A stretch of 64,000 bases of DNA, taken from assembly GCA_052034005.1 (NCBI GenBank), contig JBPOJB010000012.1, forward strand, positions 1-64,000, in the 5' to 3' direction. The notes under the pieces are model-generated. The model ran no database searches, was not told the origin of the DNA, and saw nothing but the letters and a program-made list of their open reading frames with translations. This DNA comes from JAAYDI01 sp052034005. GTDB lineage: Bacteria; Planctomycetota; Planctomycetia; Pirellulales; Pirellulaceae. Position 1 is the stretch's first letter. Each line of letters starts with the position of its first letter. Of the stretch, positions 41,619 through 50,911 are shown piece after piece. Position numbers and translations under genes: made by a program.

Positions 41619-43622
41619 CGCGATTTCGATCTCATAGCACTGCACGGCCAGCCTGGGCAGCCGGACCTCGAGCCTTGATCCGTCCGGCTGGATCGCCCGG
41701 TTCTCCCCCAGCTCGCGGACTGCCTTGGGCGTTGACGGCAGTGTGAAGGCGACCGTGCCTTCCCCATCGCCGTCATTGACCGCGAAGAGGTACAGTTTGC
41801 CGTCGTGGGCGCGAGCCAGCCAGTGGAGCCAGCCCGGAGAAGCCGCGGCGACCGTCACCGTCGGCACCGGGTCGACCGACAGCAGGATGGACGACCTCTG
41901 GTCGATCTCCGCAGCCACCCGCTGGAGCCCGTTCCACTGCACGTCGAAGGGCACGTCCGGGTTCCGCCGCATGTCGTACCAGGAATAAAACACCAAGCCG
42001 GTCGCCCCTTCGCAGATGCACTGCCATGCCATGCTGCGGACCTCGTCATACGTGGGAGTTCTCCCGCGTTGCTTCTCGGCCTCCGTCTTGTCGTAGTTGG
42101 CCCAGTTGTGGAGCTGCGGCACCTGCCACATCGGCCGCGAGCCCTCGACCTGCCGGAACGTCTCCGCCGTCCACTGGGCCGCCATCGAAGCGGGGCTGCG
42201 ACCGATCGGGTAGGGGTCCGTCCCGATTACGTCAAACGTCTTGAGGTAGGCGGCGACCTCGTGGATCTGGTAAAGCACGACCCAGGTGGGATGATTCGGG
42301 TCTTCTTCAGCGACCCACTGCTGGTGCGCTTCCAGCCGGGGCATGTACTGCTGCGGCAACTCGTCGTTCAAGTACCAGGCCAGCAGCGCCGGATGCTCGC
42401 GAAACTCGCGGACACGGTCTCGAACGTGCGGCTCTTCGTCCGCCTCCGATTGGATGAACTGCGGACAGTAGGCCGAACCGGCATACCAGTCCTTGATCGA
42501 GTAGATCACCTTCAGCCCATGTGCATGGGCCAGGTCCATCTGCTGCTTGGTGGGCGAGCCGTAGGGCATCAGGCAGTTGAACTTGCTCTGGGCGTAGACC
42601 GCCAGGTCCCGGGAATTGATGCTGCTCCAGTACATGCCGATCGGGAAAAACGGCTTGCCTTCGACCAGCAGTCGGCGGTGCTGGTCGATGACAGCCTTGG
42701 GAAGCGGCGCCTCCGGCAAACAGCAAATCCGATGGTGATCGGTCTGGAGTTCTCTCCCGTCAGGTCCTTCCATCCGGACTGCCAGGTCGTAATCTCCCGG
42801 CTCCAGGCCGGCCGTCGGTAGCTGCAGACCTAGGTGCCCCCGGGGTCCGCCTGCCGGATGCCCTGTGGCCTGCCGCAAGCCGCTCTCCTGGCCGCTGCCA
42901 AGCACGGCGCGGACCTGGAGATCTTGCGGTCTCAAGTCATGGTCCGCCAGGTTCCAGCGCACCTGGATCCGGATATCCTGCGGGTCCGCGGCCATGATCC
43001 ATCCGCGGTAGTTCGGCGACAGGAGCACTGTCCGCATGGGTGGGTCGGCGATGCGGACCAACTCCACGTCGTCGAACCAGGCGGTGCCGGTCATCTCTTT
43101 CCGCACATAGCAGGCGACAGTGCAGGACGTGGCATCCTCCGGCAAGCGGGTGATCGCGTCGACTCGCGTCCAGTCGCGGGTTCCTTTGATCCCGGTCGGG
43201 TACACGCCGCCCAGCCATTCGCCATCCTTGCCCTGCCACTCCAGGCAGATCGTCGCGCCGGAGTCATTTCCGGCGATGTCTTGGGTCTTGACCCAGGCGC
43301 TGACGCGGCATTTCCAGCCGGGCTGGACCGGGACCTTCTGCGTACAGAGGAGGTACCGCTGCGGGTCCTGATTGACGTACTTCAGCGAAGCCTTGCCCGT
43401 CCGGGCCGCTGCCGTGTCCAGCGTGTAGACCGGTGGGGTCCCGTTCCATTCCGCAGCGATCGCCCGGTTCGCGTTCGCCAGCTCGAACGATGGATTGCGT
43501 ACCAGGTTGGTGGCTGGCTCGCCTGCCGGGTCAAGCGCGGCACCCGAACGCCCCGAGCAGATGAGGACCGCGGATACGGTGGCGACGAGTAGCACGCTGC
43601 CGCGTGGCTGATGTGTGGACAT
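41571..43622 (-). CDS. secreted TIM-barrel glycosidase-like protein with N-terminal carbohydrate-binding domain
   Basis: 683 residues. GGAGCC precedes the ATG at 43622, and a signal peptide (SVLLVATVSAVLICSGRSGA) follows. Residues about 38-190 form a CBM4/9-like jelly roll (NLVRNPSFELANANRAIAAE, WFDDVELVRI). A beta linker domain leads to a barrel at about 310-600: GKPFFPIGMYWSSIN, LKVIYSIKDWYAG, LLAWYLNDELPQQ (Asp-Glu at the position of an acid/base in GH-A enzymes), FDVIGTDPYPIG, GATGLVFYSWYDMRRN. A short beta domain ends the protein. The last 15 or so residues are translated from the third unit of the 162-bp array, so the native end is probably lost. Substrate unknown. Confidence 0.72.
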   Translation of the reverse strand: MSTHQPRGSVLLVATVSAVLICSGRSGAALDPAGEPATNLVRNPSFELANANRAIAAEWNGTPPVYTLDTAAARTGKASLKYVNQDPQRYLLCTQKVPVQPGWKCRVSAWVKTQDIAGNDSGATICLEWQGKDGEWLGGVYPTGIKGTRDWTRVDAITRLPEDATSCTVACYVRKEMTGTAWFDDVELVRIADPPMRTVLLSPNYRGWIMAADPQDIRIQVRWNLADHDLRPQDLQVRAVLGSGQESGLRQATGHPAGGPRGHLGLQLPTAGLEPGDYDLAVRMEGPDGRELQTDHHRICCLPEAPLPKAVIDQHRRLLVEGKPFFPIGMYWSSINSRDLAVYAQSKFNCLMPYGSPTKQQMDLAHAHGLKVIYSIKDWYAGSAYCPQFIQSEADEEPHVRDRVREFREHPALLAWYLNDELPQQYMPRLEAHQQWVAEEDPNHPTWVVLYQIHEVAAYLKTFDVIGTDPYPIGRSPASMAAQWTAETFRQVEGSRPMWQVPQLHNWANYDKTEAEKQRGRTPTYDEVRSMAWQCICEGATGLVFYSWYDMRRNPDVPFDVQWNGLQRVAAEIDQRSSILLSVDPVPTVTVAAASPGWLHWLARAHDGKLYLFAVNDGDGEGTVAFTLPSTPKAVRELGENRAIQPDGSRLEVRLPRLAVQCYEIEIAAHRAIQGGDPQRTLA

Positions 43623-43640
43623 CGTCGAGGCTCCGGATGT

Positions 43641-44585
43641 CTATTCCTGTGGCCCGATGTAGCCGGTGGACAAGGCCACATCGTCGTACCAGACGGTATT
43701 GTCTTTCTCGGCCCGGTGCACGTAGACGCCGATGTCGAACCGCTTGAGCTTCACGTCGGCACTGGTCCGCCACCGGAAGCCCTTGTAGTGGATATAGAGC
43801 CGGCCGTTGATCCAGGCGGCCATTTCGCCATCGGCCTTGCCGGGCGTGTTGGCCTGGATCATGTGCTCCAGGCAGTACCAGGTGTCCCGCTGGAGCGCGA
43901 TCCGCTCGTCCTCCACCGGCTCGAGCATGTTACCCCAGTAGTGGCCGTCCGGGTCGCGCCGCATGTCCATCCAGTAGGTATAGAGGAACATGTAGCCGGG
44001 GGGTGGCACGCGCCGCCAGTCGCACCAGGGCTCGAAGGCGCTGTTGAAATGATCGTCGCCGCGGGGGCGGATGCCGGCCGAGCCCATCGCTTGGTAGCGG
44101 TTGGCGCCGGCCACGGCGGCCAGCCCGCCGCCCACATGGTTGAGGTTGCCCTGGTCGTAGTCGGCGGCGAACTTGATGTACCGACGGAAGTAGACCCGAT
44201 CGTAGCCTTCCGGCCCGAACCAGCCGCTGGCCCCGGCCCCCGACTCCTGGCCGTCCCGCGCCACAGCGGTGAACTGGATGGCACCGTTGCCCGCGCGGGC
44301 CATCCTGGCGTCAGTTGTCAGCTTCGCCCGGCCTTCCTCGAGGCCTCGGATCTCGAAATATTTCTTGAGCGACTCGGGTGACTCGAAGTCGTCTCGAAAG
44401 AACACCTGGCCCGGTTTTTCCAGCGCCGCCAGCGCTTGCGGGTTCGCCCGCGTCTCGGCTGTGACGAGCTGCGGGTACGGCCGCGAGGAATCGTCCTGAC
44501 TATTGCGATCCGCCCCGCCCGCCCAAGGTGGGCTGAGTCCGACCACCGCGGCAACCGGCAACAGGAACAAACATGCCTTGTTCAT
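43641..44585 (-). CDS. secreted jelly-roll protein, polysaccharide lyase-like
   Basis: 314 residues. AGAGGAGACGAG precedes the ATG at 44585. A signal peptide (CLFLLPVAAVVGLSPPWAGG) is followed by a beta jelly roll: QVFFRDDFESPESLKKYFEI, VYFRRYIKFAADYDQGNLNH, GEMAAWINGRLYIHYKGFRW, WYDDVALSTGYIG. YFRRYIKFAADYD with a later aromatic/His patch is reminiscent of PL14- and PL20-type lyase folds, but no lyase residues can be named. It lies 18 bases upstream of the CBM/TIM-barrel gene on the same strand, so the two are an operon and likely act on the same glycan. The frame upstream stays open into the MITE copy and was not used. Confidence 0.65.
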   Translation of the reverse strand: MNKACLFLLPVAAVVGLSPPWAGGADRNSQDDSSRPYPQLVTAETRANPQALAALEKPGQVFFRDDFESPESLKKYFEIRGLEEGRAKLTTDARMARAGNGAIQFTAVARDGQESGAGASGWFGPEGYDRVYFRRYIKFAADYDQGNLNHVGGGLAAVAGANRYQAMGSAGIRPRGDDHFNSAFEPWCDWRRVPPPGYMFLYTYWMDMRRDPDGHYWGNMLEPVEDERIALQRDTWYCLEHMIQANTPGKADGEMAAWINGRLYIHYKGFRWRTSADVKLKRFDIGVYVHRAEKDNTVWYDDVALSTGYIGPQE

Positions 44586-45052
44586 CTCGTCTCCTCTGCG
44601 GTATGAGGGTACTTCGTCTCTGTCTTCGTCCTGGCGAATCTGCACGGCCAACGCCGGGAATCGGGCAGGATCGCCCCGCCGTGTTTGCCGCTCTGTCCGC
44701 CCGCGCTCCACCACGAACCTATAGCCGTACCGCTTGAACTTCAAGGCCGCGTCCACCTCCAAGGTTCGCCGGCCACCAGTGGCCCCAGACGTTGTCCAGG
44801 TCCGTGTCGCCGCCCGAAGGAAGCTCGAATGAGGAAGCACCAATGACGAGCCGAACGTTCGTACGAGCGTTATCTTCGGTTAACCGCATGAGATCTTCGA
44901 GCTTCGAGCTTCGTCATTCCTTCGTGCTTGGGTATTTCGTGCTTCGTCATTCCACAAGAAGGCCGCCAATCCCGTGGCTTTGAAATATCAGCACACGAGT
45001 CCAACCATTCCCAAGATCATTCGGGAACAGACTCAGCCGGCCTTTCACCATC
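44586..45052. other. intergenic region with MITE remnant
   Basis: 467 bases. Between the lyase-like gene and the MITE copy, the minus frame reads LEVDAALKFKRYGYRFVVER and about 40 more codons in phase with the lyase-like gene. It might be a remnant coding piece, but it has no start and I do not recognise it. The rest is the MITE copy and about 100 bases with nothing visible. Confidence 0.4.
44815..44950 (-). mobile_element. MITE-like element, incomplete inverted copy
   Basis: On the minus strand it follows the 31729-31890 element closely: the intact end GAAATACCCAAGCACGAAGG, then CTCATGCGGTTAACCGAAGA and CGCTCGTACGAACGT in the middle, and GCTTCCTCATTCGAGCTTCC. The second inverted end is missing, so it could no longer be mobilised as a unit. 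Confidence 0.75.
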
Positions 45053-46198
45053 CTACTGCGAATGGTAGGCCTGGTCGTACGGCCCCATGCCCACATCCTC
45101 GGGCAGCAAATCCACGTGATCCTTCGGGGCGTCCGAGAAGACCTCTCGCACCGCGTCCAGATAGCCGAAGCCGTATTCCCGATGGGGTGCAATGTAATGG
45201 CCTTCACTCCACTCGTTCCAGTTGTCCAGCAAGAGCATCCGGCTCCCCAGCTCCGTCGCTGGAAAGGTCTCGATGACCGCCTTGGCCTTCTCCAGCAGCC
45301 CCTTGTATTCCGCGGGCGGAATCTTCCAGATGCTCCCCTCGTCACGCCACCCGCTCCATCCTTGCGAGACCGTCACGACCTGGGGCAAGATGCCCAGGCG
45401 GCGGGTCGTGTCAATGTACCGAAGCTGCGCGTCGATCGCCTGCTGCGGCGTGGGATTGTCCTGAACGTGCCAACAGTAGGCAAACGTGTAGTCCAGCCCC
45501 AACTGCTTCATCAATTCCAGATGCCGCGGGTCGAGTCCCCGATACTCGCCCAGCAGGTAAAGGCCGTCGAAACCGGCAGCGCGGCAGGCTGCCCGCATCT
45601 TGTCGAAGGCCGCCCGCACTGCCTCCACGCCGCCCAGGTCGTCGATCAGGAACTCCGGCCGGTAGATGAACAGGAGCGGCCTGTTGTCGATCGTCAGATA
45701 GCTGGGATGCCGGAAATAACTCTCGATCCAGAAGGGCAGCAGGTTCCCCATCAGGTCCGCTTCGTCCGCCACCCCGGCGATCCCGCGCGACTGGTTCTCC
45801 CACATGATGGTGAACTTCATCTTGGAGACGTAGCGGGACTTGAACAGGGCGTCGTGGATGGCACTGCCAAAGCGCATCTGCACCGGACCGCCCTGCCCGT
45901 TGCGATACCAGCAGTAGACGAAAAACGATATGCCATGCTCCACCGCCCACTTGGTCTCCCAGTCCGCCACTTCCGGGTTCTCCTGCGAGTAGAACCCCAG
46001 CGCCGGAGTGCGCTCCGGGTGCTTGAGAACCTGGTTCCACATCTGCGGCTTGTCGGCCTCCCAGAGTGGACAATTATGCGCACCGATCAGGATCTGCGTA
46101 CTGACGGGTCTGGGCTCCGGCACGTAAGCCGTGTCGGCTGCCAAGACAGGGCGGGTCATCCCCAGAACGCACATGGCCAGCAGCATGCTTCGGGACAT
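45053..46198 (-). CDS. secreted GH99/WbsX-like glycan hydrolase
   Basis: 381 residues with a short signal peptide (SRSMLLAMCVLGMTRPVLAA). The GH99-like fold is indicated by ALGFYSQENPEVADWETKWA, HGISFFVYCWYRNGQ, FTIMWENQSRG, YLTIDNRPLLFIYRPEFL and the C-terminal LLLDNWNEWSEGHYIAP, which is highly typical of this group (the N-W-N-E-W-x-E-G motif). Relatives act as endo-alpha-mannosidases or are attached to glycosyltransferase systems; here secretion favours a hydrolase. GAGG precedes the ATG. It is 467 bases from the lyase-like gene on the same strand. Confidence 0.85.
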   Translation of the reverse strand: MSRSMLLAMCVLGMTRPVLAADTAYVPEPRPVSTQILIGAHNCPLWEADKPQMWNQVLKHPERTPALGFYSQENPEVADWETKWAVEHGISFFVYCWYRNGQGGPVQMRFGSAIHDALFKSRYVSKMKFTIMWENQSRGIAGVADEADLMGNLLPFWIESYFRHPSYLTIDNRPLLFIYRPEFLIDDLGGVEAVRAAFDKMRAACRAAGFDGLYLLGEYRGLDPRHLELMKQLGLDYTFAYCWHVQDNPTPQQAIDAQLRYIDTTRRLGILPQVVTVSQGWSGWRDEGSIWKIPPAEYKGLLEKAKAVIETFPATELGSRMLLLDNWNEWSEGHYIAPHREYGFGYLDAVREVFSDAPKDHVDLLPEDVGMGPYDQAYHSQ

Positions 46199-46394
46199 TG
46201 GTCAAGCCTCGCAAACCAATTGATCTCTGCAGGTGCTCCGCACAAGGACGGTCTACCGCGGAGCTTCCGGGCGGCAGCACCTCGAACCAGGACACGAACT
46301 AGAGCGCCCATTTTACCATGTCAAGCCTTCCATTGTCTCTTGCAGTTCTTGTGCGATTTCGGATATCCTGCCGCCGCCTTTGGAATCGTGATCC

Positions 46395-49300
46395 GTGACA
46401 TGGGGTATGGTATTGAAAGCCGCTGGTCCACGAAGCCGTCGCGTCGCCCGTTGGGCGGGCCTGAGTGCCTGTCTGCTGTTCTTACTGGTCCTGGTTGGCG
46501 CATGTGCGCCGGTGATTCTTGGCAGTCGATTCTGCTGGCCGTCTGTGCTCGCTCATCTGACGGCCGACTATGATGGCCGCGTGACGTCGCGTGGAGTGTC
46601 GCTCGGCTGGTTCTCACCTGTCGAGATCCAGGGGCTGTGTGTCGAAGATCCACGCGGCGGGCCGTTGCTCCAGGCCGAGCTGGTACGCACGGAGTCGTCC
46701 CTGCTCTCCCTGCTGTGGGATGCTCGGAACCTGGGTGTCGTGCACATCGACAAACCGGACCTGGCGGTCGTGCTGCGCGACGACGGCAGCAACCTGGAGG
46801 ATGCGCTGGCGTCGCTGCTCGCGAATTCGTCCGCCTCGGGCGCGCTGCGCGGGTCGATTGAGGTTACGGACGGTTCGATCCGGATTGTCGACCCACAGCG
46901 GGCGCACGTCGCACAGCTCGCGACGATGGGTGCCAAGGTCCAACTGCCGTCCGCCCACCAGGCACAGGGCATGGTGACGGTGGACCGGTGCCGGGTGACG
47001 GTCGGGTCGCAAACGGGCGAGCTGGCAGTCCGCGCGCAATGGGAGCCGGGCGGGTCCACGTCACGTTGGTCGCTCTCGGCCCAGATCCACGGACTCGGGT
47101 TGTCCTGTGTCGAGCCGTTGATGCGGCGTCTGGGCGAACAAGTCCGGGCGGACGGCGTGCTGACGACCGACTTCGACTGTCGCTGGGACGGCCCTCAGGG
47201 CGGCGTGCAAGTCGACGTGCGGCAGGCCAGCATGGCCCCATTGCGGCTGTCTGCACCCCGCTGGTTCGGCGCGGATCAGCTGCAGATGCAGTCGTTGCAC
47301 GTCGCCGGATCCTGCCTGGTGCGCGATGGTCGCTGGCAGTTCCAGCGGACGGAGATCACTTGTGACGCGGGGCGGTTCACCATTGACGGAGCATTCGCCT
47401 GGACACTGCGGGCGGGCACCGGCGTGTGGAGTCGGTTGTTGCAGAGTGCCGCGTCCGCCGATCTGCAGGCGCGCGGTCAGGTCGACCTGGCCTATTTGAC
47501 CCGGATGCTGCCCAGCACGCTGCGCATCCGCGACGGCGCGGCCCTGGAACGGGGGACGTTGCAGGTCCGCGTGGCCGGGACGCCGGATGGGGAGCAACGG
47601 CGCTGGTCGGCCGAAATCGAGACATCCGAACTGGCTGCCGTGTGTGACGGACGTCGATTCACGTGGCAGGAGCCGCTGCGCGCGAATCTAGAACTCGGGC
47701 TCCAGGAACAGGGCTGGGACGTTCGGCAATTGGGCTGTCATACTCCGTTTCTCGATTTGACAGGCCGCGGCGCGTCGCGGGCCGGCTCGCTGGAGCTGAC
47801 CTGCGACTTGGCTCGTCTCGCATCCGAGCTGCGTCAGCTCTTCGACTTTGGCGGGTGGCAGGCCGCGGGCACCGTGGGCACGCGGCTGCACTGGCAGCAG
47901 GGCGACGCCGGTCGCGTCACGGTCAACGCCGCCAGCACGATCGACAATCTGGCCTTATCCACGGTGCCGGAGTCAACCTGGCAGGAACCTCAGCTGCGGG
48001 CCGCGCTATCGGTCGAGGCCCAGATGGATGGACCGCGGTGCGCGCGCATTCGGACCGGACGGTTCGAGTTGGCATCGGCGACCGATCGCGTGGATCTGCG
48101 GTTGGTCGAGCCGGTGGAGGACCCGGGGGGCGGGGCTGTGTGGAGCATCCACGGCATTGTGCAGGGCGAACTGGCCCGCTTCCTGGCGCGGGCGCGCGTG
48201 TTCCTGCCCGGCGCGGCGGCGGAGGGCGACGGTTCCATGAGACTGGAATGTACGTCACGGATCGCGCCGGGCACCTGGGAGGTCCAGGGGCTGGTCTTCC
48301 ACAGCGAACCGTTGCGCCTGCGCGCCCCGCAGTTGCACGTGGACGAACCGCTGGTGCAGGTGGAGCTGGACGGCCGCTGGGACTACGGCCGTCATCAGGT
48401 GAGCGTTCCCAGTCTATCGTGTCAGTCCTCGACCCTGTCGCTGCGCGCCACGGACATCGCGTGGAACAGGGCGGATGCTCGATCGCAGATCTCCGGCGAC
48501 CTGTCCTTTCGCGCCGATTTGGCGCGTCTCCATGCGTCGTGGCAGGCGCCTTGGTGGCCGGCCGACTGGCGTGCTGCCGGCGCGGCACGGGGCCAGGTAT
48601 CCCTGGTGCAGCGCAACACGAGCACCACGGTGCGCTGGTCTCTCGAGCTGGCCGAGGCCGAGCTGGCGCGCCGGACACGGACCACGGCGCCCCGCATGCT
48701 GAACGTGATCCCGGCGTCGGCATCCGCAGCGTGGCAGACCGTCTGGAAGGAGCCGTCGCTCAAGTGCACCGGTGCGGGTCAGTACGACGGCCCGCAGGGC
48801 GTGATCCAGCTGGACCGCTGCGACCTGGTGGCTCCCGACGTCCTGACCCTGTCCACGGCGGGCCGCATTGCGGCGCCATTGACGCGTTGCGAGGTGGACC
48901 TGACGGGGCGCGTGACCTACGATCTGGCCCGGTTGGCGGCGCGCCTGCTGCCTCAGTCGCGCATCCGGGTGTTGGGCCAGGACACGCAATCATTCTCACT
49001 GCGCGGGCCGCTCCGGCAGGAGCCGTCCAGCCTGGCGCAGGAAGCAGGCGCCGCGGAGCCGGCCGCGCCGGGAATGCTGTCCCCGGCCCTCACCGGGCTG
49101 GGCAGCGTGCGTTGGCAGTCGGCGGACCTATTGGGCGTTGCCGTCGGGCCCGGGCTTGTCGCCGCGCGGCTGGCGGGCGGGACGATCGACGCGGACGCGC
49201 TGGAGGTGCCGGTCAGCCAGGGCATGTTGCGGATGGTGCCGCACCTGCACATGAATCACGACCCGCCGCTGCTCACGCTCGATGCGGGCCAGGTCTTGAC

Positions 49301-49949
49301 GGGCGTGAACATCTCTCCCCGCATGTGCCAGGACTGGCTCAAGTACGTGGCGCCGCTGGCGGCCGACGCGACTCGGGCCGAGGGGCGGTTCAGCCTGTCT
49401 GTCGAGCGTGCGGAGATTCCGCTCTGGCAGCCTGCAACCGCGCGCCTGCGGGGTACGCTGCTGGTGGATTCCGCGCGTCTGGGCCCCGGACCCTTGGCCA
49501 TGCAGCTGATCGATCTCGGCCAGCAGGTGCAGGCGATCGTGCAGGGTCGTCTGCCCGCGAGCGCGCCGCGCGAGCCGTCCGCCTGGGTGCTGATCCCTCA
49601 ACAGCAGACGCGGTTCGAGCTGGTCGATAGCCGCGTGTACCACGATCGCTGTACGTTCCAGGTCGACAATGCGGTGTTGCACACGCGCGGCAGCGTCGGG
49701 CTGGACCAATCCCTCGCGCTGGTCGTCCAGGTGCCGATCCAAGACGGGTGGTTGGAGCGTGACAAGCGGCTGGCGGTGCTGCGGGGCATGATCGTGGAGG
49801 TCCCGATCGGCGGCACCTGGACCCGACCCCGACTGGACGCCCACGCCCTGGAACAACTCACGACCCAAGTGCTGCGCCAGACCGCCAAGGGGATGCTGGA
49901 AGAGGGCATCAACCGGGGCCTGCAAGAGCTGTTCGGGCCGCGATCATAG
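46395..49949 (+). CDS. AsmA/DUF3971-like giant envelope protein
   Basis: 1184 residues from the GTG at 46395; an ATG four codons later (46407) is an equally good start, and neither has a clear ribosome site. One N-terminal membrane helix (LSACLLFLLVLVGACAPVIL) is followed by a very long chain of beta strands with recurring phrases such as LDRCDLVAPDVLTLSTAGRI, FSLRGPLRQEP and VTVDRCRVTVGSQTGELAVR. The C-terminus LVVQVPIQDGWLERDKRLAV then LRGMIVEVPIGGTWTRPRLD is the standard end of AsmA-like proteins. Such proteins form bridges that carry phospholipids between membranes. This marks the start of the core-gene half of the window. Confidence 0.75.
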   Translation: MTWGMVLKAAGPRSRRVARWAGLSACLLFLLVLVGACAPVILGSRFCWPSVLAHLTADYDGRVTSRGVSLGWFSPVEIQGLCVEDPRGGPLLQAELVRTESSLLSLLWDARNLGVVHIDKPDLAVVLRDDGSNLEDALASLLANSSASGALRGSIEVTDGSIRIVDPQRAHVAQLATMGAKVQLPSAHQAQGMVTVDRCRVTVGSQTGELAVRAQWEPGGSTSRWSLSAQIHGLGLSCVEPLMRRLGEQVRADGVLTTDFDCRWDGPQGGVQVDVRQASMAPLRLSAPRWFGADQLQMQSLHVAGSCLVRDGRWQFQRTEITCDAGRFTIDGAFAWTLRAGTGVWSRLLQSAASADLQARGQVDLAYLTRMLPSTLRIRDGAALERGTLQVRVAGTPDGEQRRWSAEIETSELAAVCDGRRFTWQEPLRANLELGLQEQGWDVRQLGCHTPFLDLTGRGASRAGSLELTCDLARLASELRQLFDFGGWQAAGTVGTRLHWQQGDAGRVTVNAASTIDNLALSTVPESTWQEPQLRAALSVEAQMDGPRCARIRTGRFELASATDRVDLRLVEPVEDPGGGAVWSIHGIVQGELARFLARARVFLPGAAAEGDGSMRLECTSRIAPGTWEVQGLVFHSEPLRLRAPQLHVDEPLVQVELDGRWDYGRHQVSVPSLSCQSSTLSLRATDIAWNRADARSQISGDLSFRADLARLHASWQAPWWPADWRAAGAARGQVSLVQRNTSTTVRWSLELAEAELARRTRTTAPRMLNVIPASASAAWQTVWKEPSLKCTGAGQYDGPQGVIQLDRCDLVAPDVLTLSTAGRIAAPLTRCEVDLTGRVTYDLARLAARLLPQSRIRVLGQDTQSFSLRGPLRQEPSSLAQEAGAAEPAAPGMLSPALTGLGSVRWQSADLLGVAVGPGLVAARLAGGTIDADALEVPVSQGMLRMVPHLHMNHDPPLLTLDAGQVLTGVNISPRMCQDWLKYVAPLAADATRAEGRFSLSVERAEIPLWQPATARLRGTLLVDSARLGPGPLAMQLIDLGQQVQAIVQGRLPASAPREPSAWVLIPQQQTRFELVDSRVYHDRCTFQVDNAVLHTRGSVGLDQSLALVVQVPIQDGWLERDKRLAVLRGMIVEVPIGGTWTRPRLDAHALEQLTTQVLRQTAKGMLEEGINRGLQELFGPRS

Positions 49950-49974
49950 ATCCGGACTGGAGTATGATAGAGGC

Positions 49975-50715
49975 ATGAGGCTGCTGTTGTTGGGCACGAC
50001 CGGCTACCACCCCTCCCACACGCGCCAGACGGCCTGCATGATGCTGCCCGAGTGCGGCGTGGTGTTGGATGCGGGCACCGCCATGTTCCGGGTGCGTGAT
50101 CATCTGATCCATCCCACGCTGGACATCTTCCTGTCGCACAGCCACCTGGATCATGTGGTCGGGCTGACGTTCCTGTTCGACGTGCTGTTCGAGAAGTCGG
50201 TGGAGTGCGTGCGGGTGCACGGCGAGTCGGCCAAATTGGCGGCGCTCCGGGAGCACCTGTTCAGCGCGCCGTTGTTTCCGGCGATGCCGCCCATCGAGTG
50301 GCATCCGCTGGCCGGGCCCGTGTCGTTGCCTCAGCAGGGCACGTTGACTTACTTCCCGCTGGACCATCCGGGCGGATCGCTCGGCTACCGGTTGGACTGG
50401 CCCGAGCGGTCGCTGGCCTATGTGACTGACACGACGGCCAAGGCCGGCGCTGCGTACCTGGAGAAGGTCCGCGGCGTCGACGTGTTGCTGCACGAATGCA
50501 ACTTCCCCGACGGCTGGGAAGACCGCGCGGAACTGACCGGGCACAGTTGTACGACGCCCGTGGCACGCCTGGCGCGCGACGCCCAGGTGGGCCTGCTGGT
50601 TCTCGTGCATATCAACCCGCTGGCCGAAACGGACGACGCGATCGGGATCGACACGGCGCGGGCGATCTTCCCGAACACCTACGTCGGAACCGACATGATG
50701 GAGATCGATTTCTGA
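49975..50715 (+). CDS. metallo-beta-lactamase-fold hydrolase (RNase Z-like)
   Basis: 246 residues, no signal peptide. The metal motif is H-S-H-L-D-H (His55, His57, Asp59, His60). Further ligands are Asp in YVTDTTAK and His residues in LLHECNF and LVLVHINP. The layout (GTTGYHPSHTRQTACMML opening, LDHPGGSLGYRLDWP) is that of the RNase Z/phosphodiesterase branch. A true RNase Z would have a longer flexible arm, so a small phosphodiesterase is also possible. It starts 25 bases after the AsmA-like gene and is probably co-transcribed. Confidence 0.85.
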   Translation: MRLLLLGTTGYHPSHTRQTACMMLPECGVVLDAGTAMFRVRDHLIHPTLDIFLSHSHLDHVVGLTFLFDVLFEKSVECVRVHGESAKLAALREHLFSAPLFPAMPPIEWHPLAGPVSLPQQGTLTYFPLDHPGGSLGYRLDWPERSLAYVTDTTAKAGAAYLEKVRGVDVLLHECNFPDGWEDRAELTGHSCTTPVARLARDAQVGLLVLVHINPLAETDDAIGIDTARAIFPNTYVGTDMMEIDF

Positions 50716-50911
50716 CACGCCCGGCCCAGCGCACCGGGGCCCAGGGGCGGTCCGCCGCGCGGCCTACGGCCGGGATTTGTACGCCGCAGCGGCTTTTTCC
50801 GCACTAATTTCCTGGGTGGCTCGACGCACGGCAGCCGCGCATCGGGCGCACGGCTGCGGTCACGTTGATCGGGCACCCATCGGTCGGACGATCCATTCGG
50901 GAGTACACGGC

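Noticed and set aside
41092..41678. Repeat-containing small proteins read from the 162-bp array on both strands
   Set aside because: Frames stay open on both strands only because the period is a multiple of three; no start context and no domain.
47663..49630. 655-codon second plus frame inside the AsmA-like gene
   Set aside because: It is Gly/Arg/Ala-rich, with no signal or motif, and the other frame has the membrane helix and the AsmA-type end.
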